Assembly: GCA_035554115.1 (NCBI GenBank)
Contig: DATMIW010000006.1
Span: 1 to 64,000 of the forward strand
Origin: CAXTSE01 sp035554115
GTDB taxonomy: Bacteria; Actinomycetota; Actinomycetes; Actinomycetales; Microbacteriaceae
DNA length: 64,000 nt
Direction: 5' to 3'
Part shown: one piece after another, positions 50,891 to 59,748 of the stretch
How positions within the stretch are numbered: position 1 is the first letter of the stretch
How the letters are laid out: the number at the start of each line of letters is the position of its first letter
The notes under the pieces: generated by a model
What the model saw: only the letters and a program-made list of their open reading frames with translations
What the model was told of the DNA's origin: nothing
Databases searched by the model: none
Program-made: the position numbers and the translations under genes

Positions 50891-51774
50891 GACTGCGCGG
50901 CAAGCCGCTCTGCTGCGTCGACAACGTTCGACACGAGCAGCGCGCGGGTCATCGGTCCGACACCGCCGGGGTTCGGCGAAAGCCATCCCGCGACCTCGGC
51001 AACAGCCGGGTCGACGTCGCCGTGCAGAAGCGCCTTGCCCGACTCGGTGGTGCCCACGCGGGTAACGCCCACGTCGAGGACGGCGGCGCCCGGCTTGATC
51101 CAGTCGGCCTTCACGAAGTGGGGAACACCCAGCGCCGCAACGACGATGTCGGCGCGACGCACCTCGGCCGCGATGTCGACGGTGCGGGAGTGGGTGAGGG
51201 TGACCGTCGCATCCACGCCCTTGCGGGTGAAGACCAGGCCGAGCGGACGACCGACGGTGATGCCGCGACCGATGATCGTCACATGCTTGCCGGCGATCGG
51301 CACGTCATTGCGACGCAGCAGCTCGACGATTCCGGCGGGGGTACAGGGAAGCGGCGAGTCCAGATCGCCCGAGACACCCATGACGAGACGACCGAGGTTG
51401 GTCGGGTGCAGGCCGTCCGCATCCTTCGCCGGGTCGATCAGCTCGAGCATCGCGTTCTCGTCGATCCCCTTCGGCAGGGGCAGCTGCACGATGTAGCCGG
51501 TGACGCGCGGGTCGGAGTTGAGGCCGGCAATGGCCGAACGCACCTCGGCTTCGGAGGCGGTTTCCGGCAGATCCACGCGGATCGACTCAATGCCCACCTC
51601 AGCCGAGTCACGGTGCTTGCCACTGATGTAGCTGAGGGATCCGGGGTCGGCCCCCACAAGCAGAGTGCCGAGGCCGGGAACAATGCCCCGCTCGCGCAGA
51701 GCGGTGATGCGCTCCTTCAGCTCGGCTTTGATCGCGGACGCGGTGGCAACACCGTCAAGAGGAATGGCGGTCAT
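50887..51774 (-). CDS. folD: Methylenetetrahydrofolate dehydrogenase/cyclohydrolase FolD
   Basis: 295 residues. It interconverts 5,10-methylene-, methenyl- and 10-formyl-tetrahydrofolate. Seen: GLGTLLVGADPGSLSYISGKHRDSAEVGI (catalytic Lys), VQLPLPKGID, LPCTPAGIVELL and IIGRGITVGRPLGL (nucleotide binding; family usually IIGRSxxVGKP). The ATG at 51774 follows AGAAAG. It lies 52 bases after glyA, so both are probably under the upstream ZTP riboswitch; product 10-formyl-THF serves PurN and PurH. Confidence 0.95.
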   Translation of the reverse strand: MTAIPLDGVATASAIKAELKERITALRERGIVPGLGTLLVGADPGSLSYISGKHRDSAEVGIESIRVDLPETASEAEVRSAIAGLNSDPRVTGYIVQLPLPKGIDENAMLELIDPAKDADGLHPTNLGRLVMGVSGDLDSPLPCTPAGIVELLRRNDVPIAGKHVTIIGRGITVGRPLGLVFTRKGVDATVTLTHSRTVDIAAEVRRADIVVAALGVPHFVKADWIKPGAAVLDVGVTRVGTTESGKALLHGDVDPAVAEVAGWLSPNPGGVGPMTRALLVSNVVDAAERLAAQS

Positions 51775-51826
51775 TCGGGAATCACTTTCTATCGTCAAAG
51801 GCGCAGTGCCGGTAGAGCTTGATTGT

Positions 51827-53113
51827 CTACGCCCAGCTTGCAGGAGAGGTCAGCCCGCCATACAGCGGGAAAGCGGTGGCAAGGGCCGTAACCCGCGCGC
51901 GCAGGGCGGCGAGGTCGGGCTCGGGCATGAGGGCCGTGGCAATGATATCGGCGACCTCGGTGAATTCGGCGTCGCCGAATCCACGGGTGGCGAGCGCGGG
52001 TGTTCCGATGCGCACGCCGGAGGTGACCATTGCGGGGCGCGGGTCGAAGGGAACCGAGTTGCGGTTCACCGTGATCCCGACTTCGTGCAGCAGATCTTCG
52101 GCCTGACGACCGTCGATCGGCGATTTGCGCAGGTCGAGGAGCACGAGGTGCACATCGGTGCCCCCGGTCAAGGTGTCGAGACCGGCGGCCTTCGCGTCCG
52201 GAGCCGTGAGACGCCCGGCGAGGATCGCGGCGCCGCGCTGGGTGCGAGCCATGCGATCCGCGAATTCCGGCTCGGCCGCGAGCTTGAACGCAGTCGCCTT
52301 CGCCGCGATCACGTGCATGAGCGGGCCGCCCTGCTGACCCGGGAAGACATTGGAGTTGATCTTCTTGGCCAGAGCAGCATCGTTGGTCAGGATGAAGCCC
52401 GAGCGCGGTCCGCCGATCGTCTTGTGCACGGTCGACGAGACGACATGGGCGTGCGGCATCGGGTTCGGGTGCAGCCCGGCAGCGACGAGTCCCGCGAAGT
52501 GGGCCATGTCGACCCAGAGCAGCGCGCCGACCTCATCCGCGATCTCGCGGAAGCGGGCAAAGTCGAGCACGCGAGGGTACGCCGACCAGCCCGCGATGAT
52601 GACCTGAGGCTTCACCTCGAGTGCCTGCTCGCGCAGCGCATCCATGTCGATGAGGAAGGTCTCGGGATCGACGCCGTAAGTATGCGCGTCGTAGAGCTTG
52701 CCGGAGAAGTTGAGCTTCATGCCGTGGGTCAGATGCCCACCGTGCGCAAGCTCCAGGCCCAGGAGGCGGTCGCCGGGCTCGGCGATCGCCGACAGCACGG
52801 CGGCGTTGGCAGACGCTCCGGAGTGCGGCTGTACATTGGCGTAGGCTGCGCCAAACAGACTCTTGGCGCGCTCGATTGCGAGGGTCTCTACGACATCCGC
52901 ATATTCGCAGCCACCGTAATAGCGCTTGCCGGGGTAGCCCTCGGCGTACTTGTTGGTGAAAACCGAGCCCTGGGCTTCGAGCACGGCGCGGGGAACGAAG
53001 TTCTCGCTCGCGATCATTTCGAGGGTGTTCTGCTGGCGTTCCAGTTCGTGAGCCAGAGCTTCGGCGACCTCGGGGTCGACCTCGGAGAGCGGGGCGGTGA
53101 AGGAGTCGGACAT
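51827..53113 (-). CDS. glyA: Serine hydroxymethyltransferase GlyA
   Basis: 428 residues, PLP-dependent. It makes glycine and 5,10-methylene-THF from serine. PLP-lysine is in VVSSTVHKTIGGPRSG (about 228-243); QNTLEMIASENF and NKYAEGYPGKRYYGGCE are family markers. The ATG at 53113 has GGAAAGG 8 bases upstream; a longer reading frame from 53236 would run through the riboswitch and is rejected. Confidence 0.97.
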   Translation of the reverse strand: MSDSFTAPLSEVDPEVAEALAHELERQQNTLEMIASENFVPRAVLEAQGSVFTNKYAEGYPGKRYYGGCEYADVVETLAIERAKSLFGAAYANVQPHSGASANAAVLSAIAEPGDRLLGLELAHGGHLTHGMKLNFSGKLYDAHTYGVDPETFLIDMDALREQALEVKPQVIIAGWSAYPRVLDFARFREIADEVGALLWVDMAHFAGLVAAGLHPNPMPHAHVVSSTVHKTIGGPRSGFILTNDAALAKKINSNVFPGQQGGPLMHVIAAKATAFKLAAEPEFADRMARTQRGAAILAGRLTAPDAKAAGLDTLTGGTDVHLVLLDLRKSPIDGRQAEDLLHEVGITVNRNSVPFDPRPAMVTSGVRIGTPALATRGFGDAEFTEVADIIATALMPEPDLAALRARVTALATAFPLYGGLTSPASWA

Positions 53114-53156
53114 GGGGGCCTTTCCGGTTTCGGCGGACTTCGCAGGGGGGTGACGA

Positions 53157-53234
53157 TGCGGCCCAGGCATTCGGCCCTTGTCCTGTGTCAGTCGCTTCCC
53201 GATGGTGACCCATCTGAATGCCAGTCGCGACGTC
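53157..53234 (-). ncRNA. ZTP (pfl) riboswitch upstream of glyA
   Basis: On the minus strand the leader reads CGCGACTGGC, then GATGG-GTCA-CCATC, then GGGAAGCG, and after a linker CCGAATGCCTGGGC. These are the conserved elements of the ZTP riboswitch, which senses Z nucleotides (ZMP/ZTP) that build up when 10-formyl-THF is short. About 45 bases separate it from the start codon; the ribosome site GGAAAGG lies in that expression platform. Confidence 0.9.
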
Positions 53235-53367
53235 ACCAGTCTACCGCGCGCGCGGGCATGCTTTCACGGGGCAAACGCTCAGGAGTCTCGGAGCTAATCA
53301 AAGGCACGGATGACATGCTGGGGGCCGCACCGTTCCGCATTCGTCCGCACCACGAGGAGACCCTTCT

Positions 53368-53832
53368 ATGCCCGCACCGTCCCCCCGCGCTCTCGCCCTT
53401 GGTTTCGCCGGACTCGGCCTCATCGGAGCGCTCGCGGGGTGCGCTGCGTCAAGCACGCCCGCCGACTCCGCGTCCACCGGGTCGACGCCAACGAACGCCG
53501 GGAGCGGCACGACGGCGGATGCATCGACGAGCGGCAGCTACACAGACGGCACATACGACGCAGACGGCAGCTACACCGCGCCCAGCGGAACGGAGTCGGT
53601 GCATGTCGAGCTCACCCTGAAGGACGGGGTTGTCACAGCACTGACCGTCGAGGGTGGTGCCACCTCGGGAACCCAAAAGGGCTTCCAAGACAAATTCGAA
53701 AGCGGCATCAACGCCGAAGTCGTTGGCAAGAACATCGATGACCTCAATGTGTCACGTGTGGCCGGATCATCGCTGACCAGCACCGGGTTCAACTCCGCAA
53801 TCGACGCCATCAAGACCGAGGCATCCGCCTAG
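53368..53832 (+). CDS. FMN-binding-domain lipoprotein
   Basis: 154 residues. Signal peptide with lipobox LAGC (Cys about 25), a long Ser/Thr/Gly/Asp linker (26-70), then an FMN_bind domain (about 74-154) with YTAPSGTESVHVELTLKDGVV and the flavin-attachment-like segment AGSSLTSTGF (132-141), where family members usually have SGAT-x-TS. ApbE, the enzyme that attaches FMN to such threonines, is the next gene. Likely a surface electron carrier. Confidence 0.88.
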   Translation: MPAPSPRALALGFAGLGLIGALAGCAASSTPADSASTGSTPTNAGSGTTADASTSGSYTDGTYDADGSYTAPSGTESVHVELTLKDGVVTALTVEGGATSGTQKGFQDKFESGINAEVVGKNIDDLNVSRVAGSSLTSTGFNSAIDAIKTEASA

Positions 53833-53852
53833 AGCGCATCGGATTCAGTGAC

Positions 53853-54728
53853 GTGCACGATCCACTTCCCGCGGCCTGGCGATTCGAGGCGATCGGCACG
53901 AGCTGGCGGATCGACACTCCCGCCGAGCTGACCGAGGTGCAGCGAGCTACTGTGACCGCACGCATCGACGAATTCGACCGGGCGTGGTCGCGATTTCGCG
54001 ATGACTCGCTCGTTTCTCGCATCGCCCGCGAACCCGGTCATCACCGCCTGCCCGCCGACGCTCCGCCCCTGCTGGACTGGTACCGCGAACTCTACGAGGG
54101 GACGGCTGGGCAGCTATCGCCGCTTGTCGGTCGAGCCCTCGAAACTCTGGGATATGACGCGAGCTACCGCCTGACGCCTCTGGCCGTGCGGGAGCGGGTG
54201 CCCACCTGGCAGGACGCCCTCGCGCGGGACGGCACGCACCTCGACACCGTCGGGCCGGTCATGCTCGACGTGGGCGCGGCCGGCAAGGGCTATCTCGTGG
54301 ATCTGGTCGGCGAGGTGCTCAATGACCTCGGAGTGACGACATCGATCGTGGATGCCGGCGGCGACCTCCGTGCGCGCGGCGACGCCACACTGCGGGTCGC
54401 CCTCGAGCATCCACGGGATGCGACGAAGGCGATCGGAGTGGTCGAGCTTCACCAGGGGGCGCTCTGCGCGAGCGCGTCGAACCGGCGAGCCTGGGGCGAC
54501 GGGCTCCACCATGTTCTCGACGCGCTGACCGGTGAGCCGACCTCAGCCGTGATCGCCACCTGGGTTCTGCACGCCGATGCCTTGCACGCCGACGGTCTCG
54601 CCACCGCCCTGTTCTTCGGGCACAGCGGGTCACAACTCGCAGGGCGACACGCAGCGCCGTACCTCAGGATGTACGCCAACGGTCGGGTGGAGAGCTCCCC
54701 CGACTTCCCCGGAGAGGTGTTCCGATGA
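53853..54728 (+). CDS. apbE: FAD:protein FMN transferase ApbE
   Basis: 291 residues, GTG start. It transfers FMN from FAD onto Thr/Ser of target proteins (Mg-dependent). Family features: AWRFEAIGTSWRI, FRDDSLVSRIAREPG, VMLDVGAAGKGYLVDLVGEVL and TSIVDAGGDLRARGD. It lies 20 bases after the flavinylation target and overlaps the next gene by 4 bases, forming a three-gene cassette. Confidence 0.94.
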   Translation: MHDPLPAAWRFEAIGTSWRIDTPAELTEVQRATVTARIDEFDRAWSRFRDDSLVSRIAREPGHHRLPADAPPLLDWYRELYEGTAGQLSPLVGRALETLGYDASYRLTPLAVRERVPTWQDALARDGTHLDTVGPVMLDVGAAGKGYLVDLVGEVLNDLGVTTSIVDAGGDLRARGDATLRVALEHPRDATKAIGVVELHQGALCASASNRRAWGDGLHHVLDALTGEPTSAVIATWVLHADALHADGLATALFFGHSGSQLAGRHAAPYLRMYANGRVESSPDFPGEVFR

Positions 54729-56248
54729 TCGCTCGCCTGGATCGGCTGCTAGGCCGCGTCACGATGTACGCCCTAGTGCTCGGCGCCCTGGGTGTGATCG
54801 CCGTCACTGCCGAGGTGCTCGTGCTCGGCGGGCAGCTCAGTTATGCCCCGCTGGCGATTCCGCTGAGCGCAGCGGTGCTGCTCGCGGCATCCGCCCTGAC
54901 GCATCTGATCGTCGGGCTGATCACCCGCACCCGGCCGCAACTGAGCTCGAGCCTGATCACCGCGCTTCTGCTGCTCTTCATCTTCGATCCCACTGTCGAC
55001 CCGGCGGCGCTCGGGGTGTTGGCTATCGCCTCTGCGGTCGCGGTGCTGTCGAAGTATCTGCTCGCTGTGCGCGGCAGACATGTGTTCAACCCGGCCGCTG
55101 TGAGTGCCTTCCTCGTGGGGCTGGTGTTCTCCACGCTGCCGGTGAACACATTCGTCTCGTGGTGGGTCGGGACGCCGCCGATGTTCATCGTGTCGGCTCT
55201 CGCGTTTGTCGTGGTGCTCTTTCGCACGCGACGCCTGCTTGTCGGGGTGGTCGGAGTCGCGGCGTATGCAGTGGTGTCGGTGGCCGTTTCGGCGGCCAAT
55301 GGAGGCGCCGTGCTCGATGGTGTTTCGACAGCGTCCCTGTCCTCGCCGATCGTGTTCTTTGCCGCGTTCATGCTGAGCGAGCCGCTCACCCTGCCTCCGC
55401 GGCGCTGGCAACAGCTGGCCGAGGCGCTACTGGTCGGGGCACTCGCGGGGGTGCCGTTCAGTTTTGGGCTCGTATCGTCGAGTCCGCAATTGGCGCTGCT
55501 CGTGGGCAATGTGCTGGCGTTCTTTGCGGGACAGCGGCGCGGCATCCGGATGGTCGTTACGGGGCGTCGGCAGCTGACTCCGAGCAGCTGGGAGATCGAG
55601 TTCGCCCCGCGGGTGCCGGTGCGTTTCACGCCGGGTCAATATGTTGAGCTCGCACTGCCGCACGCGCGATCTGACGCTCGCGGAGGCCGCCGCGTGTTCA
55701 GCATCGCGTCTGCTCCGGGCGATGGATCACGCCTGACTGTCGCGACGCGCGTCACCACCCCGCCCAGCACCTTCAAGCGCAGACTTCTTGATTTGCAGCC
55801 CGGCGATCGGGTGGCGGCGACCTCCGTCGGTGGAGACTTCGTGCTGCCGGCTAACTCGGCGCATCCGCTGCTGCTGGTGGCGGGCGGCATTGGCATTACC
55901 CCGTTCATCAGCCAGCTCGTGCATCTGCGCGAGAGCGGCGACACGCGAGATGTCGTGTTGCTGTATGCGGTGTCGACGGCCGACGACGTTGCGTATGCGG
56001 CCGAACTCGACGCTGCGGACTGCCGCGTGATCGTGGTCTCGCGCGAAGAGCCCGGCGCGGTGCCCGACGGGTGGGAGTGGGTGACAGTCGAGCGGCTCAC
56101 GGGCGACACCGTGCTGACCGCGGTTCCCGACGCGACGACGCGCACGACCTATCTCTCCGGACCGCCGCGAATGGTGGGTGACCTGCGACGCGCGCTGCGA
56201 ACGGCGGGTGCGCGGAGGATCCGCACCGACGTGTTCCTGGGGTCGTAG
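54725..56248 (+). CDS. NqrB/RnfD-like membrane domain fused to ferredoxin-reductase domain
   Basis: 507 residues. The N-terminal about 270 residues form about nine membrane helices of the NqrB/RnfD type (HVFNPAAVSAFLVG, SPIVFFAAFMLSEPLT). The C-terminal part (about 275-507) is a soluble flavoprotein reductase: RFTPGQYVELAL, RVFSIASAPGDGSRL (FAD), LVAGGIGITPFISQL (NAD(P)H) and YLSGPPRMV. The usual RnfD flavin site SGAT is not seen. Fused with the preceding FMN lipoprotein and ApbE, it looks like an electron path from NAD(P)H to an extracytoplasmic flavin. Confidence 0.88.
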   Translation: MIARLDRLLGRVTMYALVLGALGVIAVTAEVLVLGGQLSYAPLAIPLSAAVLLAASALTHLIVGLITRTRPQLSSSLITALLLLFIFDPTVDPAALGVLAIASAVAVLSKYLLAVRGRHVFNPAAVSAFLVGLVFSTLPVNTFVSWWVGTPPMFIVSALAFVVVLFRTRRLLVGVVGVAAYAVVSVAVSAANGGAVLDGVSTASLSSPIVFFAAFMLSEPLTLPPRRWQQLAEALLVGALAGVPFSFGLVSSSPQLALLVGNVLAFFAGQRRGIRMVVTGRRQLTPSSWEIEFAPRVPVRFTPGQYVELALPHARSDARGGRRVFSIASAPGDGSRLTVATRVTTPPSTFKRRLLDLQPGDRVAATSVGGDFVLPANSAHPLLLVAGGIGITPFISQLVHLRESGDTRDVVLLYAVSTADDVAYAAELDAADCRVIVVSREEPGAVPDGWEWVTVERLTGDTVLTAVPDATTRTTYLSGPPRMVGDLRRALRTAGARRIRTDVFLGS

Positions 56249-56264
56249 CCGAGCGCCTGGGCTT

Positions 56265-56283
56265 GGTCTCGACAGCCTCGACC
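56265..56283. repeat. Dispersed short repeat, intergenic copy
   Basis: GGTCTCGACAGCCTCGACC followed by GACGGGG, one difference from the cysS-ispDF copy, just downstream of the electron-transfer gene. Confidence 0.65.
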
Positions 56284-56318
56284 GACGGGGCGTCGGAGGG
56301 TGGCGGTAGCGTGGCCGC

Positions 56319-56891
56319 ATGGTTGCGTTCGCCGACAAACCTCTGCTGCATTTCGCCTCGCCCGGCGAGTGGGAGGCGTTTCTCGAGAACGACCCGCCCG
56401 ACGGCGGTGTGCGCCTGCAACTGCTTAGGAAGGGCGACGATCGTCCCGGAATCACCCCTGCCGAGGCCCTCGATATCGCCCTCTGCCACGGCTGGATCGA
56501 CGGCCAGGCCGGTGCGTCAGTAGACGGATACCGCGTTCAGTCCTACAGTCCGCGGCGGGCACGCAGTCCGTGGTCGCAGATTAACCAGGGGCACGTCGAA
56601 CGGCTTATTGCGGCCGGGCGGATGCGTCCCACGGGCCAGGCTGAGATCGACCGCGCGAAAGCCGACGGGCGGTGGGATGCCGCCTACCGCCAGAAGGATG
56701 CCCCGGTTCCCGATGACCTGCGCGCCGCGCTCGACGCGAACCCTGCAGCAGCCGCGTTCTTCGAGACGCTGGGCAGCCAGAATCGTTTTGCGATCCTGTT
56801 CCGCATCGGCAATGTGAAGCGCGCCGAGACACGGGCGCGCAAGATCGCCGAGTTCGTCGCCATGTGCGAGCGTGGCGAAACTCTTCACTGA
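56319..56891 (+). CDS. YdeI/OmpD-associated (bacteriocin-protection) family protein
   Basis: 190 residues. Family pieces: EWEAFLENDP, AEALDIALCHGWIDGQ, PRRARSPWSQIN and AAAFFETLGSQNRFAILF. This family includes YdeI, linked to resistance to cationic peptides in enteric bacteria; the molecular activity is unknown. Starts shortly after the repeat. Confidence 0.9.
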   Translation: MVAFADKPLLHFASPGEWEAFLENDPPDGGVRLQLLRKGDDRPGITPAEALDIALCHGWIDGQAGASVDGYRVQSYSPRRARSPWSQINQGHVERLIAAGRMRPTGQAEIDRAKADGRWDAAYRQKDAPVPDDLRAALDANPAAAAFFETLGSQNRFAILFRIGNVKRAETRARKIAEFVAMCERGETLH

Positions 56892-56955
56892 CCGGTCCGT
56901 TTCTGCGAAGTTTTTCGACGCCACGACTGACGAAGAATCGCATAAAGGCGGTAGC

Positions 56956-58341
56956 GTGCGAACAGTGACTTCCCCCACGCCGACCGACACGGCGGCTCTT
57001 CCAAATGGCGCCCAACGCGATGGATCACTGCGTTGGGTCAGCGTGGGAATCTACGCCCTGGTGTTCGTCGCGGCCTTCGAAGCGTTAGCAATCACGACGG
57101 CCATGCCGCTCGCCGCCACGGAGTTAGACGGCCATTCCCTGTATTCCTTGGCCTTCGCCGCCTCGCTCGCGACATCCGTTGTCGGAATGGTTATCGCTGG
57201 CGCCTGGTCTGACCGCAATGGACCCCGCGTTCCGCTTTACGCGATGCTGCTGCTCTTCGTGGCAGGCCTCATCATCACGAGCACAGCGCCGACCATGTCG
57301 GTCCTCGTCATCGGTCGCGTCATTCAGGGCGTCGGAGGCGGCGGCCTGCTCGTGCCGCTCTATGTCCTGATCGCACGGGTATATCCGCTGGATCGACAGA
57401 ACGCCATGTCCGCGGGTTTCTCGGCCGCCTGGACACTGCCCGGTCTCTTCGGCCCCGCCGTCGCGGGTGCTCTTGCCGAGACCGCCGGGTGGCGCATCGC
57501 GTTCCTCAGCGTTCTCGTCTTTGTTCCTCCTGCCGTGGTCATGATCGTGGTGCCCCTTCGCAAGCATCACGCACTCCTTGGCGCGAACTCCGACACCCCT
57601 GTTGCCTGGAAAATAAGACCCATCCTCTGGTCCGCGCTCGCGGCGGTCGCCGTGTTGGCCCTCGCGATCTCGCCCGAATTCGGCGGTGGACTCGGATGGT
57701 CTATCGCCGCTGTCGCGCTCGCGCTCATCGTCGTTTCGGTCCGTCCTCTACTTCCCCGAGGCGCATATCGCAGTGTTCGCGGGGTGCCGACGGTCATCCT
57801 GCTCCGTCTGCTCTTCGCAGCGGCCATCTTCGGAACCGAGGTCTATGTGCCCTATTTGCTGGTGCGCGATTTCGGATGGTCGGTGACGTCAGCCGGTCTC
57901 GCCCTCACAGGCGCCGGTCTCGCATGGGCGAGTGCGGCGTGGATCCAGTCACGACTGCGAACGCGAGTCAGCTCCGTGGCTATGTTGCGCATCGGCGCCA
58001 CCATCATCGTGCTCGGCCTCCTCGCGATCACGCTCGTCGCCTTCACCGATGTCGGTGTGGCATTGGTGATTCCCATGTGGGTCGTCGCGGCCCTCGGGGG
58101 CGGACTCATCTACCCGCGGCTGACGGCACTCACGCTCGAGCTGGCACCGCTCGAAGAACAAGGATCGACGAGCTCGGCTCTCGCGATCGCCGACGCGATC
58201 GGAGCGGGGGTCGTGCTCGCCATCGCGGCTCTCATAACGAGCCCGTCTGTCGACTTCGGTGCGGTCTTCGCGCTCGGTGCTCTGATCGCTCTGGGGACCC
58301 TATTCCTTTCGGGGCGGATTGTGCCCCGAAAAGCCGAATAG
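56956..58341 (+). CDS. MFS drug-efflux-type transporter
   Basis: 461 residues, 12-14 hydrophobic helices. Motif A variant GMVIAGAWSDRNGPRVPLY (about 72-90), motif C-like GVGGGGLLVPLY. A multidrug-type major facilitator. The GTG at 56956 follows AAGGCGG; earlier in-frame ATG at 56872 overlaps the YdeI-like gene. Substrate unknown. Confidence 0.87.
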   Translation: MRTVTSPTPTDTAALPNGAQRDGSLRWVSVGIYALVFVAAFEALAITTAMPLAATELDGHSLYSLAFAASLATSVVGMVIAGAWSDRNGPRVPLYAMLLLFVAGLIITSTAPTMSVLVIGRVIQGVGGGGLLVPLYVLIARVYPLDRQNAMSAGFSAAWTLPGLFGPAVAGALAETAGWRIAFLSVLVFVPPAVVMIVVPLRKHHALLGANSDTPVAWKIRPILWSALAAVAVLALAISPEFGGGLGWSIAAVALALIVVSVRPLLPRGAYRSVRGVPTVILLRLLFAAAIFGTEVYVPYLLVRDFGWSVTSAGLALTGAGLAWASAAWIQSRLRTRVSSVAMLRIGATIIVLGLLAITLVAFTDVGVALVIPMWVVAALGGGLIYPRLTALTLELAPLEEQGSTSSALAIADAIGAGVVLAIAALITSPSVDFGAVFALGALIALGTLFLSGRIVPRKAE

Positions 58342-58362
58342 CGAATGCGTGGGGCTGGGCAG

Positions 58363-59736
58363 TTAGGGGCCGAACGCGAAGCGGCGGCCGGGGTCATAGC
58401 TCGCACGAATCCGCGACAGTCGTTCATGCGTCGCCGCCGGCCAGCAGGCGGCAAACGCCTCGGGAGTGCTCGGATGCCCGGCCCAGTGGAACGATTGGCT
58501 CGCCGACACCCACGGTTGCACTGCGGCGACCAAGCGATCGGCGGCACTCGGGACGATGTCGGCGAACAGCGCGCGCTCGGGGGTGCCCACAATCAGCAGC
58601 GAATATGGCGCTGCGCGGCCGCCCACTGCATCCGTCTGGTCTGCCGAAAGCCCCAGCTGCCCACCGAATCTGCGGACCTCCACAGCAACGAACGGCGGCT
58701 CGGCGGCAGCGCCGACCTGGCCGAGCAGAGTGGTTATGAACGTGTCATCGAGTCGATCGAGAAGCATGCCGCGATCCCACACGGGGACGGGACGCGGCGG
58801 ATCGGCATGAATAGCGCCGATCTCTGACGACGGCATAAGCGCCACTGTGTCGTGCACGGGTGTCGCCGCCGCGCGCATGGGTGCGAGCAGCTGTTCGCCG
58901 CGCGCCTGGAGTTCCTCCGGCGTGGCGTCCAGAGAGGCGTAGACATATCGCAGGTGCAGGACGGGTCGGCCTTTGAGATGCGGCTCGGCGTGCGCATTCC
59001 AGGGGAGACGGAGGATGCTCACCGAGGTGTTTACCTCATCCGGTGCGTTCGCGGACCACTCGGCCCACGTTCGGTATGCAGCTTCGATCGAGTCACCCGC
59101 CCAGAACAGGCTGCCGCCGTAGACGACGGGCAGAGGCAGCAGGCCGAGCGTCATGCGGGTGACGATCCCCAGGCCTCCCTTCCCGCCGCGCAGCGCCCAG
59201 AACAGCTCGGGCTCGGAGGTCTCACTCGCGGTCACAACGGCTCCGGTCGCCGTGACGACCCGGAACTCGGTAACCCAGTCGGAGGTGTAGCCGAAGGTGC
59301 GGCCGAGGGGTCCGGCGCCGCCGCCGAGAGCGAGGCCGATCGCGCCGACCGTGGGGGCGGAGCCGGTGACGGCGGCCAGCCCACGCTCGGCAAGCGCCGG
59401 AAGGACGTCGCGCCACGCCACCCCCGCCTCCAGAGTCACGGTCCGCGCGGAGTCGTCGAAGGAGAACTGTTTCATGCGGGTTGTGCGCACGAGCATGCCG
59501 CCGGTGACCGGCGCATAGGACCCGTGCCCCGTCGATATGACCGCCACAGGCATCTCCTCTGCGGCGGCGTGACGAACAGCGGCGACAATGTCGTCCTCGT
59601 TCTCCGCGAGGACGATCACCTCTGGGGAGAGCGCAAGCGTGGTGTTGTAGCCGCTGGCAGCCAAGCGGAAGTACCCGGCGTCATCAGAGGTCAGCACCTC
59701 GCCGTGGATCTGCCTGCGCAGAGCGTCGATGCTCAT
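58363..59736 (-). CDS. FAD-linked oxidoreductase (berberine bridge enzyme-like)
   Basis: 457 residues. PCMH-type FAD domain with VISTGHGSYAP and LGGGAGPLGRTFGYTSDWVTEFRVV, then a substrate domain and C-terminal BBE domain ending KRIRASYDPGRRFAFGP-like (RIRASYDPGRRF). It likely oxidises a small alcohol or sugar; the second flavin-linkage Cys of BBE enzymes is not seen in the usual place. Lies in the same direction as icd, 12 bases downstream of its end. Confidence 0.88.
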   Translation of the reverse strand: MSIDALRRQIHGEVLTSDDAGYFRLAASGYNTTLALSPEVIVLAENEDDIVAAVRHAAAEEMPVAVISTGHGSYAPVTGGMLVRTTRMKQFSFDDSARTVTLEAGVAWRDVLPALAERGLAAVTGSAPTVGAIGLALGGGAGPLGRTFGYTSDWVTEFRVVTATGAVVTASETSEPELFWALRGGKGGLGIVTRMTLGLLPLPVVYGGSLFWAGDSIEAAYRTWAEWSANAPDEVNTSVSILRLPWNAHAEPHLKGRPVLHLRYVYASLDATPEELQARGEQLLAPMRAAATPVHDTVALMPSSEIGAIHADPPRPVPVWDRGMLLDRLDDTFITTLLGQVGAAAEPPFVAVEVRRFGGQLGLSADQTDAVGGRAAPYSLLIVGTPERALFADIVPSAADRLVAAVQPWVSASQSFHWAGHPSTPEAFAACWPAATHERLSRIRASYDPGRRFAFGP

Positions 59737-59748
59737 GCGTGCCTCCGC

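Noticed and set aside
51665..53620. 651-residue open frame on the plus strand
   Set aside because: Antisense to folD and glyA and the riboswitch; no protein family, no ribosome site.
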